Source: UBA1672 sp964587815 | Lineage (GTDB): Bacteria > Pseudomonadota > Alphaproteobacteria > Micavibrionales > Micavibrionaceae | Direction of reading: 5' to 3' | NCBI GenBank assembly: GCA_964587815.1 | Contig: CAZPMH010000001.1 | Location: 186,001-250,000 of the forward strand | Length of the DNA: 64,000 bases | In this document: piece by piece, positions 16,361 through 26,226 of the stretch | Layout: each line of letters opens with the position of its first letter | How positions within the stretch are numbered: position 1 is the first letter of the stretch | Notes under the pieces: generated by a model | Seen by the model: the letters and a program-made list of their open reading frames with translations, nothing else | Told to the model about the DNA's origin: nothing | Database searches by the model: none | Made by a program: the position numbers and the translations under genes

Positions 16361-17161
16361 TTAAGATTTAACTTTGTAGCCCGATTTTATCATTTTGTAG
16401 CACAGGAATGTCAGCCCTCCGTTGCATGCAAATAACAGTATCAGCCCAAATATAATATTGCCGTCAGATTGCCCTGTGAAGCCATAGCGGAAGCCGTCTA
16501 TCATATAAAAGAACGGGTTTAGCAACGCCATGTCCTGCCATATTCCTGGCAAAACTTGAATAGAGTAGAACGTGCCGGACAAAAAGGTGAGCGGCGTGAC
16601 AACGAAATTTGTAACCGCTGCAATATGATCAAACTTTTCTGACCATATCCCTGCGGCGATGCCGATTGTGCCGAGCATGTACGTGCCCAAAACAGCGAAT
16701 AAGACCACTGCCCATACGGCGTGCATGCCCATGGGGGCGAACATAGATAGGACAAGCGTGGTCAGAACGCCGACTGTTAACCCCCGTGTTACTGCACCGG
16801 TGGCGTATCCTGTTAGGATTTCGCCTGCAGATAAAGGCGGCATAAGGACATCGACAATGTTGCCTTGCACTTTTGAGATGACAAGCGATGAGGAGGTGTT
16901 TGCAAATGAATTTTGAACCATTGTCATCATGATCAAGCCCGGTGCGAGAAAGGCCAGAAACGATATTCCGTTCATCTCGCGGTCTGCGCCGCCGAATGCC
17001 AATGCAAAGACTGTGTAGTACATAAGTGTTGTCACGGTTGGTGCGATGATTGTCTGAGTATAGACATTCACAAAACGCAAAACTTCACGCTTTACCAGCG
17101 TGTAAAGGCCGATTTTATTGATGCCGTTTACTTTTTTATCGTGTGAAAATTGATTTGCCAT
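16361..17161 (-). CDS. ABC-2 type transporter permease
   Basis: A 266-residue membrane protein with about six hydrophobic segments and the ABC-2 permease signature ('SSSLVISKVQGNIVDVLMPPLSAGEILTGY', 'VVTPLTFLSGTFYSIQVLP', 'NPFFYMIDGFRYGFTG'). It is closest in pattern to the YadH group, which works with a YadG-type ATPase; drug, polysaccharide or lipid export are all possible for this class. No ATPase gene lies beside it, so the partner must be encoded elsewhere. It is divergent from recX with 41 bases between. Confidence 0.85.
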   Translation of the reverse strand: MANQFSHDKKVNGINKIGLYTLVKREVLRFVNVYTQTIIAPTVTTLMYYTVFALAFGGADREMNGISFLAFLAPGLIMMTMVQNSFANTSSSLVISKVQGNIVDVLMPPLSAGEILTGYATGAVTRGLTVGVLTTLVLSMFAPMGMHAVWAVVLFAVLGTYMLGTIGIAAGIWSEKFDHIAAVTNFVVTPLTFLSGTFYSIQVLPGIWQDMALLNPFFYMIDGFRYGFTGQSDGNIIFGLILLFACNGGLTFLCYKMIKSGYKVKS

Positions 17162-17202
17162 GAAGGAGCCTGTAGCATGCGTTTTAGGAGTATTTTTTCA
17201 AT

Positions 17203-17901
17203 ATGTCATACAATACGCCAGAGACGTCAAATATCAAGGCTGAAAACGATTTTGCTTCAGATGGCCGAGAAACAGATGCCTCTAAGCCACGCTACAAAAA
17301 GCGTACGCCGCGGCGCCCGCGTAAAATCACGAAAAGTTATCTGCATAATTCAGGTTTGTATTATCTGGAACGTTTTGCCGCCAGTAAGGCGCACTTTAAA
17401 ACCGTTATGAAACGTAAGGTTAAACGCTCTTGCTTGTATCATACAGATCAGGATTATGATGAATGTGCAGAGATGGTGGATGCGCTGGCCGATAAATTCG
17501 AAGAATTGGGCTTACTCAATGATGCGCTTTACACGAGGGGCTGTGTTGAGGGGTTTCGGCGGCGCGGGCTTTCGCGTTCTGCCATTTTGAACAAAATGCG
17601 CGTCAAAGGTATTGACCGCGATGCAACGCTTGAAGTTTTGAATCATATTGATGCGGAAGTTTATGATGGCGAAGACTTATCTGAAAAGCGGTCAGCACTA
17701 AAGCTGGCACGTAAGAAGAAGCTCGGCCCTTATGTTGTGGAAGGCACAACCGATCATTTGGATGATGATGAGAAACGAAAGGCGCAGCAACGTGCGCTTG
17801 GGGCATTTGCGCGTGCGGGGTTTTCCTATGCACTTTCACGGTGGGTTTTGGATTTGATGCCAGAGGATTTAGACGAGTTGGATATTGATCTATTGCGATA
17901 G
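17203..17901 (+). CDS. recX: RecX-family regulator of RecA
   Basis: A 232-residue basic protein. The three-helix RecX repeats are visible in 'YLERFAASKAHFKTVMKRKVKRS', 'LLNDALYTRGCVEGFRRRGLSRSAILNKMRVKGI' and 'AQQRALGAFARAGFSYALSRWVLDL'. RecX binds the RecA filament groove and limits its extension. The first 45 residues are a charged, low-complexity leader with a 'KKRTPRRPRKITKSYL' basic patch. AGGAG lies about 12 bases upstream of the ATG. No SOS box was found in the short upstream region. It is convergent with the histidine kinase. Confidence 0.88.
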   Translation: MSYNTPETSNIKAENDFASDGRETDASKPRYKKRTPRRPRKITKSYLHNSGLYYLERFAASKAHFKTVMKRKVKRSCLYHTDQDYDECAEMVDALADKFEELGLLNDALYTRGCVEGFRRRGLSRSAILNKMRVKGIDRDATLEVLNHIDAEVYDGEDLSEKRSALKLARKKKLGPYVVEGTTDHLDDDEKRKAQQRALGAFARAGFSYALSRWVLDLMPEDLDELDIDLLR

Positions 17902-17908
17902 GTGAAAT

Positions 17909-20473
17909 CTAAGCATTTTCGTTGTCAGCGTTTACGTCATACCGAACAACCCGGTTTGCAGGGAAGATAATGGTGACTGTTGTACCAATTGATTTTTCCG
18001 ACAATACATCGATACGCCCATCATGGATGCCCATAACAGCTTGTGCCAATGGCAATCCGAGACCTGTTCCTGAACTGGCACGATCAAGGGCGTTGTCGAT
18101 TTGACCGAAAGGCGTGAGAGCTTTGCGAATTTCATCTGCGTTCATGCCGACGCCCGTATCGGAGATTGAGAAACGGAATGCACCATCGCTGTCTTCGTTC
18201 GAGAAAATGGTGATGCGGCCGTTTTCGGGGGTATACTTAATCGCGTTTGCGTAAATGTTACCGAGCACCTGTTTGATGGAGACTTCTTCGCCGATAATGT
18301 TCGGCAAGCTTTTTACATCGTTAATTAAGACGATGTTCTTTTCTTTAATTCGCGCACTATACAGGTCCATACAGCTTTCAAGTACGTTCTTAAATGAGAA
18401 TTCGCTTTCATTCAGATCGCGCTTTCCTGCCTCGATTTTTGAGATGTCCAATATCTCGCTGATGATTTTGAGGAGGCCTTGGCCGCTTTTGTGGATGTCA
18501 GTCACATATTCTTTATATACCTCCTGCCCTAGCGGCCCCATCACCTCGTTTTTCATGATGTCCGAAAACCCGATGATTGCGTTAAGCGGTGTACGCAATT
18601 CATGACTCATATTGGCGATAAATTCGGTTTTTGTGCGGCTGGCGATATCGGATTCAATTTTGGCTTCCATTAGGGCAATGTCGGCTTCTTTCCTTTTCGT
18701 GATATCCTCCATCGACCCTTCAAAGTAAAGAAGATTTCCGCTTTCATCTTTAACGGCACGTACATTTTCCAGAACCCATATTTTAGTGCCGTCCTTTTTG
18801 GTCACTTGGTTTTCATAGCCGAAGATTTGCTCATGAACCATGAGGGTTTTGATAAAGTTTTCACGTTCTGCGGTGTCGGCGTACACTGTTCCATTTGCGT
18901 TCTTTACAACGCGCAGAAGCTCTTCCGGTGAGCCATAGCCCAAGATACGCGCCATAGAAGGGTTGGCGCTCAGGTAAATTCCTTCGGGCGTTAATTGGTA
19001 TAAACCGCCTGCAGCGTTTTCAACAATTGTTCTATACTTCTTTTCCGCTTCTGCTAAAGCGCGCTCTGCACGGCGACGTTCTTCTACGTCGGTAATTGTT
19101 CCGACCACACGTAACTTTTGGTTTTCATCTTGCCGGATCATGGATAAGGCGAGTTCTATTGCTCGGAACGTTCCATCTGATATGCGTATACGGGTAAAAG
19201 AGCGGTATGCGGTTTTCTTACCTGCTATCAGCAAATCAAAATCATGCTTCTGCTTTGCTTGTTCTTGAGGGTGGAGCATAGAAAACAGATTGTGTCCACA
19301 AGAGCGCTCCGTTTCAAAACCTGTGATTTTTTCCCATGCCGCGCTTAAGAAAAGTAGTATTCCGTTGGTGTCGGTTTCAAAGATAATATCACTGACAGAA
19401 TCAATAACAGCTCGGTTATCGCGTTCTGATGTAATGATCGTTTCGTTTAGCCGCTCTCTTTCCTGAATCTCTTCATAGAGCTCACGGTTTTTTTCTTCCA
19501 ATGCCTTGTTGATGTTTGTCACACGCATAGACTGATTTTGACTGTGGCGTATGAATAAGGTAATCAACGCCACTAAAATTGCGCCCATGACCAGAATGAA
19601 ATATGGGATCGTTTCTAAAATTTGCGTATTTTTTGCTTTTTGAAAATCAAGCACGACCTGCCAGTCCGCGTTTCCGACAGAGAAATTATATGTCAAAGCA
19701 TTATCATCCGATTGGCTTTTGCCTGCTCCTTCACCAATGTTTGCATCCATATGGTAGATACGATTATCGGTCAACATATCCCGAATTGTAAATCTTGAGA
19801 CAACCTCACTACCAAGTATCACGTTTTGGTCAAAAACCAAGCCTGCACGGCTTACCCCTATGATTGTCCCTATATCTGATCGCCCTGTCTGCACTGTTTT
19901 GAAAAGAGCAAATGATCGTGTTCGCGTTGGTCGATTTCCCGGCTGTTCAACATACTCCATCCCTTCAAAATCAATGAAGGTCTGTATTCCTTCTTTTTCA
20001 AATACCTTACTTCCGACTAAACGCGTAATCAGGTCTTTATCAACTTTTAAAACGTAACGATTTTCAAAAGACGGATCAGTATTGCTTGCGATTGTTTCGA
20101 ATTGCCAGTTACCGGGGGATTTTTCATAGAGCCAAATAATTTGATCAAAATAACTTAAGTATGGAATGTTTCTACGAATTTGCTTTGCGACGCCCTCTTT
20201 ATCTTTTTCATCAGCCAAAGAAATAACGCTGGTGATCATGCGCATCACATTTTCAAGCCTTGAAATCCCTTCAACAATCATTGCGCCCGCTTCTTGAGAT
20301 GTGCGGCTTCTTTCTGTGGTTGATATGTTGGCTGTGTAATAGGTGAAGGTAAAGAATGCGACGAGCGTAATAATAGCGCCCAGCGTCACGACAAGCGCCT
20401 GAGACAAGCCCGAAGCAATTTCTTTCGGGATTAGGGGTGATTTATCGTCACTGTTTCGTTTTTTAAATATCAT
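17909..20473 (-). CDS. Membrane-bound PAS-domain sensor histidine kinase
   Basis: 854 residues in this order: an N-terminal transmembrane helix (about 25-50), a periplasmic sensor region of about 230 residues resembling CHASE domains ('RNIPYLSYFDQIIWLYE', 'GVSRAGLVFDQNVI'), a second transmembrane helix (about 290-310), a short coiled linker, two PAS/PAC domains, then HisKA with the phospho-acceptor in 'ANMSHELRTPLNAIIGFSDI' and a HATPase domain (N box 'IYANAIKYTPENG', G boxes 'DTGVGMN' and 'GTGLGLPLA'). It has no receiver domain and no adjacent response regulator, so it is an orphan kinase. The HisKA sequence is similar to the PleC/DivJ group that feeds DivK-type regulators in alphaproteobacteria; that link is inference. 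Confidence 0.9.
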   Translation of the reverse strand: MIFKKRNSDDKSPLIPKEIASGLSQALVVTLGAIITLVAFFTFTYYTANISTTERSRTSQEAGAMIVEGISRLENVMRMITSVISLADEKDKEGVAKQIRRNIPYLSYFDQIIWLYEKSPGNWQFETIASNTDPSFENRYVLKVDKDLITRLVGSKVFEKEGIQTFIDFEGMEYVEQPGNRPTRTRSFALFKTVQTGRSDIGTIIGVSRAGLVFDQNVILGSEVVSRFTIRDMLTDNRIYHMDANIGEGAGKSQSDDNALTYNFSVGNADWQVVLDFQKAKNTQILETIPYFILVMGAILVALITLFIRHSQNQSMRVTNINKALEEKNRELYEEIQERERLNETIITSERDNRAVIDSVSDIIFETDTNGILLFLSAAWEKITGFETERSCGHNLFSMLHPQEQAKQKHDFDLLIAGKKTAYRSFTRIRISDGTFRAIELALSMIRQDENQKLRVVGTITDVEERRRAERALAEAEKKYRTIVENAAGGLYQLTPEGIYLSANPSMARILGYGSPEELLRVVKNANGTVYADTAERENFIKTLMVHEQIFGYENQVTKKDGTKIWVLENVRAVKDESGNLLYFEGSMEDITKRKEADIALMEAKIESDIASRTKTEFIANMSHELRTPLNAIIGFSDIMKNEVMGPLGQEVYKEYVTDIHKSGQGLLKIISEILDISKIEAGKRDLNESEFSFKNVLESCMDLYSARIKEKNIVLINDVKSLPNIIGEEVSIKQVLGNIYANAIKYTPENGRITIFSNEDSDGAFRFSISDTGVGMNADEIRKALTPFGQIDNALDRASSGTGLGLPLAQAVMGIHDGRIDVLSEKSIGTTVTIIFPANRVVRYDVNADNENA

Positions 20474-20596
20474 TTTAAGTCAATTAGCCGGACGGCATCT
20501 TTCGTATTGCAGCAAGATGATAGCGTAAATTACAGGAAAACACCAATATGTTTAGGTGTTTTACCCTCTTTTACACGGTTTTTGGCTGCTCAGAAA

Positions 20597-21952
20597 CTAC
20601 AATGGTAATATTATGTGTACCAACAATCCGCCATGTTCGCTGTCGCCCAGCATGATTTCACCCCCGTGCGCATGAATGATATCCATAGCAATGGGAAGCC
20701 CTAAACCAACGCCTCCCGTCTCAGGGTTGCGCGAATCTTCAACCCGATAAAAAGGGCGAAAGACATTTTGTTTATCCTCGGTTGAAATTCCGGGACCGTT
20801 ATCTTCTACCAGAATTTCAATATTCTGTTTTTCGTTCACTTTAAAAGTGATCCATATATTGTCAGCAAATTTAGCAGCGTTGCCCAAAATGTTCATTAGG
20901 CATCTTTTAAAAGCGACCGGCCTGATCATCATGAAGCAGGGTGCGTCGCTTTCGTTTGCATACGTTACGTCTGTGCCCTGGCGCTTCATAGCGGTTGTTA
21001 CATCTTCCAGTATGGCGTTGATATCACAGGATGTTGATTTTTCGCGCCCCTCGCCGCGGACGAAATTCAGATACCCTTCAATCATTCGTTCCATATCGTT
21101 GATGTCTTTTTTCATCTCATAGATATCAGGACCATCGCCGAGCATCGCTAACTGTAATTTCAGGCGTGTTAAGGGCGTCCGCAAATCGTGGGATACACCC
21201 GCGAGCATATCAGTTCTTTGTGATATTTGGCGTTGTATGCGTGTTCTCATATCAACGAAGGCTTTACCGGCTTGACGCACTTCGCGCGCGCCTTCGATTT
21301 TGAAGTATGGTACATCACGCCCTTTACCGAACCTTTCAGCAGATACGGCGAGGCGGCGGATCGGACGGATCTGGTTTCTCATAAATAAGACGGCGATAAT
21401 TAATAATACAATTGAAGCAGCAAAAACCCAGAGTAAGAATATGTAGGTTGTTGACGAAAATAACCTGCGTTGGGGCAAGGTAAAGTTTATTATATCGTCA
21501 TCAACTTGTACGCGGACCTCCACCCATTTTTCTGAAAAATCTACTTCTACGGTGTACGGGTTTTTGATTTTATCGCTTAGTTCTTTGTGAAGGCTGTTTT
21601 CTATCATCGCCGCCCAACCGACAGAAAAACCGTTATTCTTGGTGGTATCGAGCGTTTGATTTTCGTCGAAGGAGATTAATATTCCGAGGTTCTTTTCATA
21701 TATGTTTTCGGCCTTATTCTTGAAACCATCCCCATTCGCTTCATTTACCAAATCCACAAAAGATTGAATCTCACCGGCAACAGCGTAGGACAGACGCGAT
21801 GTTACCTTGCCCCAATGTCGATCAAAGAAGATAAAGGTCGTTATGATCTGGATCAAAAAGACAGGAATAATCAAAATAAGTAATGAGCGCAAAAACAAGG
21901 TTTGCGGTAGAAATCGTTTAATTATTCCTCTTTTTTTTATATTTTCTGCCAT
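20597..21952 (-). CDS. EnvZ-like sensor histidine kinase
   Basis: A 451-residue inner-membrane kinase with a transmembrane helix near residues 15-37, a periplasmic domain of about 130 residues, a second helix (about 170-192), HAMP, HisKA with 'AGVSHDLRTPLTRLKLQLAML' and HATPase ('NILGNAAKFADN', 'VEDNGPGIS', 'GVGLGLPIAMDI'). 'SHDLRTPLTR' is the EnvZ type. It starts three bases after the stop of the OmpR-like regulator, so the two are coupled. The signal is unknown; in alphaproteobacteria this pair is often linked to envelope or pH/osmotic control. Confidence 0.9.
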   Translation of the reverse strand: MAENIKKRGIIKRFLPQTLFLRSLLILIIPVFLIQIITTFIFFDRHWGKVTSRLSYAVAGEIQSFVDLVNEANGDGFKNKAENIYEKNLGILISFDENQTLDTTKNNGFSVGWAAMIENSLHKELSDKIKNPYTVEVDFSEKWVEVRVQVDDDIINFTLPQRRLFSSTTYIFLLWVFAASIVLLIIAVLFMRNQIRPIRRLAVSAERFGKGRDVPYFKIEGAREVRQAGKAFVDMRTRIQRQISQRTDMLAGVSHDLRTPLTRLKLQLAMLGDGPDIYEMKKDINDMERMIEGYLNFVRGEGREKSTSCDINAILEDVTTAMKRQGTDVTYANESDAPCFMMIRPVAFKRCLMNILGNAAKFADNIWITFKVNEKQNIEILVEDNGPGISTEDKQNVFRPFYRVEDSRNPETGGVGLGLPIAMDIIHAHGGEIMLGDSEHGGLLVHIILPL

Positions 21953-21955
21953 TGC

Positions 21956-22675
21956 CTACGCCTTTTCCGCCCGTAGAATGTAGCCCTTGCCGCGTACGGT
22001 TTGCAAGAAGCGTGGCTGTTTGGTGTCTTCTTCGATCTTGCGGCGCAGGCGTGTCACCTGCACATCTATTGTGCGGCCTCCAGCGTCTAATTCACATCGA
22101 TCCGCCAATTCATCACGAGAGACCACATTACTGTTTGATTGTAATAGTGCCTGAAGCAAGTTTTTTTCGACTGTTGTTAAGGCAATGACGTTCTCACCAT
22201 CTTTCAGCTCTTCGCGGGCAGTATCGTAAATTAGCCCTCCTATTTTATAACGCTTCGCATCGTTTCCTTTGTTGTGCAAACGCTTCATGATGACCTGAAG
22301 CCTTAGCACCAGTTCACGCGGCTCGAAAGGTTTAGAAAGGTAATCGTCTGCGCCAGTCTCAAGCCCCGTAATACGATCTTCGACTTCATTGAGTGCAGTC
22401 AAAAGTAATATTGGGATATCGTTACCTTGTGAACGTAAATGCTGCGCAAAATCAGTGCCGCGCTGACCCGGCATCATGACGTCAAGCACGATGACGTCAA
22501 AAGCGAACCGTGTCATGATTTCTTGCGCGTCTTTTGCATCTTCCGCTGTCAAAACGATAAACCCGTTTTCTTGCAAGTATCGAGAGACAAGAGATCGAAT
22601 TCGCCTGTCGTCATCCACAATCAAAACATGTGGTTTCGAAAACTGGGCTTCATTGTTGGTGCTATTAATTGGCAT
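21956..22675 (-). CDS. OmpR-family response regulator
   Basis: A 239-residue regulator with a receiver domain (acidic pocket IVDDDRR, phospho-acceptor Asp65 in VLDVMMPG, Thr in LLTALNE, Lys in LSKPFEP) and a C-terminal winged helix ('VEKNLLQALLQSNSNVVSRDEL', 'RTIDVQVTRLRRKIEED', 'FLQTVRGKGYIL'). It is phosphorylated by the kinase encoded immediately downstream. The region upstream, between this gene and ilvE (22676-22785), is a divergent promoter region. Confidence 0.93.
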   Translation of the reverse strand: MPINSTNNEAQFSKPHVLIVDDDRRIRSLVSRYLQENGFIVLTAEDAKDAQEIMTRFAFDVIVLDVMMPGQRGTDFAQHLRSQGNDIPILLLTALNEVEDRITGLETGADDYLSKPFEPRELVLRLQVIMKRLHNKGNDAKRYKIGGLIYDTAREELKDGENVIALTTVEKNLLQALLQSNSNVVSRDELADRCELDAGGRTIDVQVTRLRRKIEEDTKQPRFLQTVRGKGYILRAEKA

Positions 22676-22785
22676 CGTTACTTATTTACACAAAATCCAA
22701 TTTCAAATATAGCTATTTATAGAATTAATGCGTATTTTGTTAGATTGATTATCTGCTGAATGCAAAGAAGAAGGACTTAAGAAAC

Positions 22786-23664
22786 ATGTCGATCATACCA
22801 TTTGACGAGCGGGACGGAACAATCTGGATTAACGGTGAGATGATGCCGTGGAAAGATGCGAAGATTCACGTGCTCAGCCATGGTTTGCATTATGCCAGCT
22901 CTGTCTTTGAGGGTGAGCGCATGTATAACGGCACGATTTTTAAAAGCCGTGAGCATTCGGAGCGGTTTCATAAATCGGCTGAATTGATCGGCATGAACCC
23001 TATCCCCTATTCTATTGATGAACTGGAAGAAATTAAGTATGCGGTGTGTAAGGAAAATAATCTGACCGATGCGTATGTGCGCCCTGTTGCTTGGCGCGGG
23101 GGTGAGCAGATGGGCGTGTCGGCTAAGGCCACCAAGACGCATGTTGCCGTGGCGGCCTGGCATTGGGGCACATATTTCGGTGAAGAAAAACGCGATAAAG
23201 GGATAAGCCTGAAAACAGCGGATTGGCGTCGCCCTGCCCCGAACACCGCACCGACCAGCAGTAAAGCCGCGGGGCTTTATATGATTTGCACCATGTCAAA
23301 ACATGCGGTTGAGGATGAGGGGTTTGATGATGCGTTGATGCTTGATTATCGCGGCTATATCGCCGAGGCCTCTGCGGCGAATTTCTTCGCGGTGCATAAC
23401 GGCACTCTGATCACGCCGACGCCTGATTGTTTTCTGAACGGCATTACGCGCCTCACTGTGATTGATTTGGCGAGGGAGATGGGCATTCCGTTTGAAGAGC
23501 GCCATATCAAGCCTGAGGAGCTGTCTGAATTTGACGAGATTTTTGTCACTGGTACGGCCGCGGAAGTGACCGCCGTTGGGCAAATTGACGACCATCACTA
23601 CACCGTCGGGCCGATCACGAAGAAACTGCGCAGTGCTTATGAGGAATTGGTTAGGGGTGGCTAA
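22786..23664 (+). CDS. ilvE: Branched-chain amino acid aminotransferase
   Basis: A 292-residue fold-type IV PLP enzyme. Visible features are 'WINGEMMPWKDAKIHVLSHGLHYASSVFEGER', 'YVRPVAWRGGEQMG', the PLP-lysine region 'APTSSKAAGLYMICTMSKHAVEDEGFDDALMLDYRGYIAEASAANFF' and 'EIFVTGTAAEVTAVGQIDDHHYTVG'. It catalyses the last step of Ile, Leu and Val synthesis. GAAGGA lies before the ATG. Divergence from an OmpR/EnvZ pair is a recurring arrangement in alphaproteobacteria. Confidence 0.93.
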   Translation: MSIIPFDERDGTIWINGEMMPWKDAKIHVLSHGLHYASSVFEGERMYNGTIFKSREHSERFHKSAELIGMNPIPYSIDELEEIKYAVCKENNLTDAYVRPVAWRGGEQMGVSAKATKTHVAVAAWHWGTYFGEEKRDKGISLKTADWRRPAPNTAPTSSKAAGLYMICTMSKHAVEDEGFDDALMLDYRGYIAEASAANFFAVHNGTLITPTPDCFLNGITRLTVIDLAREMGIPFEERHIKPEELSEFDEIFVTGTAAEVTAVGQIDDHHYTVGPITKKLRSAYEELVRGG

Positions 23665-23670
23665 ATCTTA

Positions 23671-24948
23671 TTATCCTGTTTTTAGCTTTTGTTCTTTACT
23701 GCTCTGCTCATAGGCAATCAGTTGTATAATAGGTATCCAGAATATAAACCAGCTGCTGTTTAAGGAGTAGTAGTGACCGCCTGTATCGACTGTACCGAAT
23801 ACCAAACCGAACATAAATATGATAAGCGGGCTGTATTCTTTTGTACGTTTCACGTAGCTTCCTAGCCCGATAACAACGCACACGCATAAGATTAGGAGCA
23901 GGGCTAATCCTAAGATTCCCGTATGGACCATCGCAGAGAGATAGATGTTATGCGTATGACCCTGAACAGTTGTTCTACCGCCATTCAAGGTTAATTCGTA
24001 CAAAAATCGTGTCCCCGCTCCATGTCCCAAGATTGGCGCTTGTGTAAATTGTTCGTACGCCATGCGCCACAGATCCAAACGCCCTGTTGATCCGCGCTCT
24101 ATCATGTATGAAATTATGTGGGGGAACATTAGTGATAGTATACACGCCGCACTGCCTAAAATGGCCGCCGATGCGTACACGTACTTCATAGATTTGCGAT
24201 TATTCAACCCATAAAATAAAGATATTGCGCCTAGTGTCACAGCAAAAGCCAGAAAAGCTCCTCGGGAGAGTGTGAGGAAAAATACAGATGCTGATATTAA
24301 AATACAAGCCGCTCTAACATATTTGCTTTGCAGTATTGGGAAAAATTGCGCTTTTAAAAAAAGTATATTCAAAACAGCTATCCCATAAAAGAGGCCAGCC
24401 ATATTTGAATTTTCGGCCCGACCAAACGCTTCTAAACGCCATGCCCTTTGTTCCAAAATGTAAGAATTTATAATATCGTTCGCATTTAAGGCGAGCAAAA
24501 TAGTACCCGTTACTGTCGCAGTTAGGATATAGACTTCGTTGAGAAACGACACTGTTTGTTGTTTACGTTTAAAGTACGGAATAAGAATTGCAAAGAATAA
24601 GGTTAAGAACAGGGTTGGTTTTGTTTTTTGCCATAGCCGCTCATAATCTTCTATATTTGACCATAATAGAGACATTAAATTTAAAGCTAAGAAAAGTAAC
24701 GCAAGTATGAGTACGTTGTTTTTTATATGCCATATTTTTACATGTTGAGTACTGGTTTTGAGATAGATCACACCTGCTACGAACAGGGCGTATAGCAATA
24801 TTCTATGTGGGGATGTTGTTAGAATCAAAAATCCCGCCACAATCAATGCGAGTAGAATAAGCACTACCCGCTCAACTTTGCGCAGATTTCTTAAAAATTG
24901 TTTTCCCTCAGACGAGATTAGGCTTTCAATATTTATGTACGAAGACAT
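23671..24948 (-). CDS. O-antigen ligase (WaaL)-like membrane protein
   Basis: A 425-residue protein with about 11-12 hydrophobic segments and the Wzy_C/WaaL periplasmic loop: 'RLDLWRMAYEQFTQAPILGHGAGTRFLYEL', then 'VQGHTHNIYLSAMVHTGILGLALLLILC'. The conserved Arg and the 'H-x-HN' motif are the ligase hallmarks. It may join a surface glycan to lipid A core or another acceptor. No other glycan genes are adjacent, so the substrate cannot be inferred. It ends seven bases from the convergent ilvE stop. Confidence 0.85.
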   Translation of the reverse strand: MSSYINIESLISSEGKQFLRNLRKVERVVLILLALIVAGFLILTTSPHRILLYALFVAGVIYLKTSTQHVKIWHIKNNVLILALLFLALNLMSLLWSNIEDYERLWQKTKPTLFLTLFFAILIPYFKRKQQTVSFLNEVYILTATVTGTILLALNANDIINSYILEQRAWRLEAFGRAENSNMAGLFYGIAVLNILFLKAQFFPILQSKYVRAACILISASVFFLTLSRGAFLAFAVTLGAISLFYGLNNRKSMKYVYASAAILGSAACILSLMFPHIISYMIERGSTGRLDLWRMAYEQFTQAPILGHGAGTRFLYELTLNGGRTTVQGHTHNIYLSAMVHTGILGLALLLILCVCVVIGLGSYVKRTKEYSPLIIFMFGLVFGTVDTGGHYYSLNSSWFIFWIPIIQLIAYEQSSKEQKLKTG

Positions 24949-25110
24949 CTTTTATCCATGTGTCATGTGCTTGCTGCTTTATCCCATGTAATCTTAGCCG
25001 TGTGGTTTTAATAAGCTGTGTTTTGAGATCTTTGGCATTAAGAATACATTTCTATCTTTGAGGCTGTTTATATTTTGTTTTACCTTAAGATTTTTTTCAA
25101 ATTTATCTCG

Positions 25111-26214
25111 CTAAACATTAAACCTGAACAAAATGATGTCGCCGTCTTTTACGGTGTAATCTTTGCCTTCCTGGCGCATTTTTCCCGTGTCTTTTGCGCC
25201 CTGTTCGCCGCCGTTGGCGATGTAGTCGTCATAGGCGATGGTTTCGGCCCTGATGAATCCTTTTTCGAAATCGGTGTGAATGACGCCTGCGGCTTGCGGG
25301 GCCTTTGCGCCGATGGGGATTGTCCAGGCGCGGGTCTCTTTCGGCCCCGCGGTGAAGTAGGTTTGCAAGTTCAACAATCCAAAACCTGCGCGGATGATGC
25401 GGTTTAAGCCCGGCTCTTCCAGCCCCATGGTTTCGAGAAATTCGTCGCGCTCTTCCTTTGTATCAAGTTGTGCGATTTCGGATTCGATGGAAGCGCAGAT
25501 GATAACCATTTCCGCGCCTTGATCTTTCACCATCGCCTCGACCTTCTTCGTCAATTCGTTGCCATCTGCCGCGTCGTTTTCGGTGACGTTGCAAACATAG
25601 AGCATCGGTTTTGCGGTGATGAGTTGTGCGATTTTAAGCCAACGCTCTTCGTCTTCATCAGTCGGCTCAATTGTGCGGGCGGCGATGCCCTCATCGAGCG
25701 CGGCTTTTATTTTTTCCAGAAATGCGCTTTGTGCGACAATTTCCTTATCGCCTGAACGGGCTTTCTTCTGAAGGTTTTCAATCTGTTTTCCGAGGCTTTC
25801 CAGATCAGCCAGCATCAGTTCGGTTTCAATCGTCTCCGCGTCACGGATCGGGTCGACAGAACCCTCCACATGGTGGATGTCGTCATCTTCGAAACAGCGC
25901 AGAACGTGGATGATTGCATCGGTATCGCGAATGTTGGAGAGGAATTGGTTGCCGAGCCCTTCCCCTTGGGATGCCCCCTTAACCAGCCCCGCGATATCAA
26001 CAAATTCCAATTGTGCAGGCAGAATTTGCGCCGAACCTGCGATGGATGCGATTTTATCGAGGCGCGCGTCAGGCATAGCGACGCGGCCGACATTCGGCTC
26101 AATCGTACAAAACGGGAAATTGGCGGCTTGCGCGGCGGCGGTCGCGGTTAGTGCGTTGAACAATGTTGATTTACCTACATTCGGCAGGCCGACGATTCCG
26201 CAATTAAATCCCAT
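25111..26214 (-). CDS. ychF: Ribosome-binding ATPase YchF
   Basis: A 367-residue Obg-family P-loop protein: G1 'GLPNVGKST', G3 'DIAGLVKGASQGEGLGNQFL', and an 'NVTEND' in place of the GTPase NKxD motif, which explains ATP preference in this family. A TGS domain closes the protein ('GAKAPQAAGVIHTDFEKGFIRAET...DGDIILFRFNV'). It binds ribosomes and is involved in stress and redox responses. It lies 12 bases behind pth, and ychF-pth-rplY is a widespread gene order. Confidence 0.96.
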   Translation of the reverse strand: MGFNCGIVGLPNVGKSTLFNALTATAAAQAANFPFCTIEPNVGRVAMPDARLDKIASIAGSAQILPAQLEFVDIAGLVKGASQGEGLGNQFLSNIRDTDAIIHVLRCFEDDDIHHVEGSVDPIRDAETIETELMLADLESLGKQIENLQKKARSGDKEIVAQSAFLEKIKAALDEGIAARTIEPTDEDEERWLKIAQLITAKPMLYVCNVTENDAADGNELTKKVEAMVKDQGAEMVIICASIESEIAQLDTKEERDEFLETMGLEEPGLNRIIRAGFGLLNLQTYFTAGPKETRAWTIPIGAKAPQAAGVIHTDFEKGFIRAETIAYDDYIANGGEQGAKDTGKMRQEGKDYTVKDGDIILFRFNV

Positions 26215-26226
26215 GGTTTGAATTCC

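Noticed and set aside
17162..17202. Search for a LexA box before recX
   Set aside because: No GTTC-N7-GTTC or GAAC-N7-GAAC pattern is present in the short spacer.
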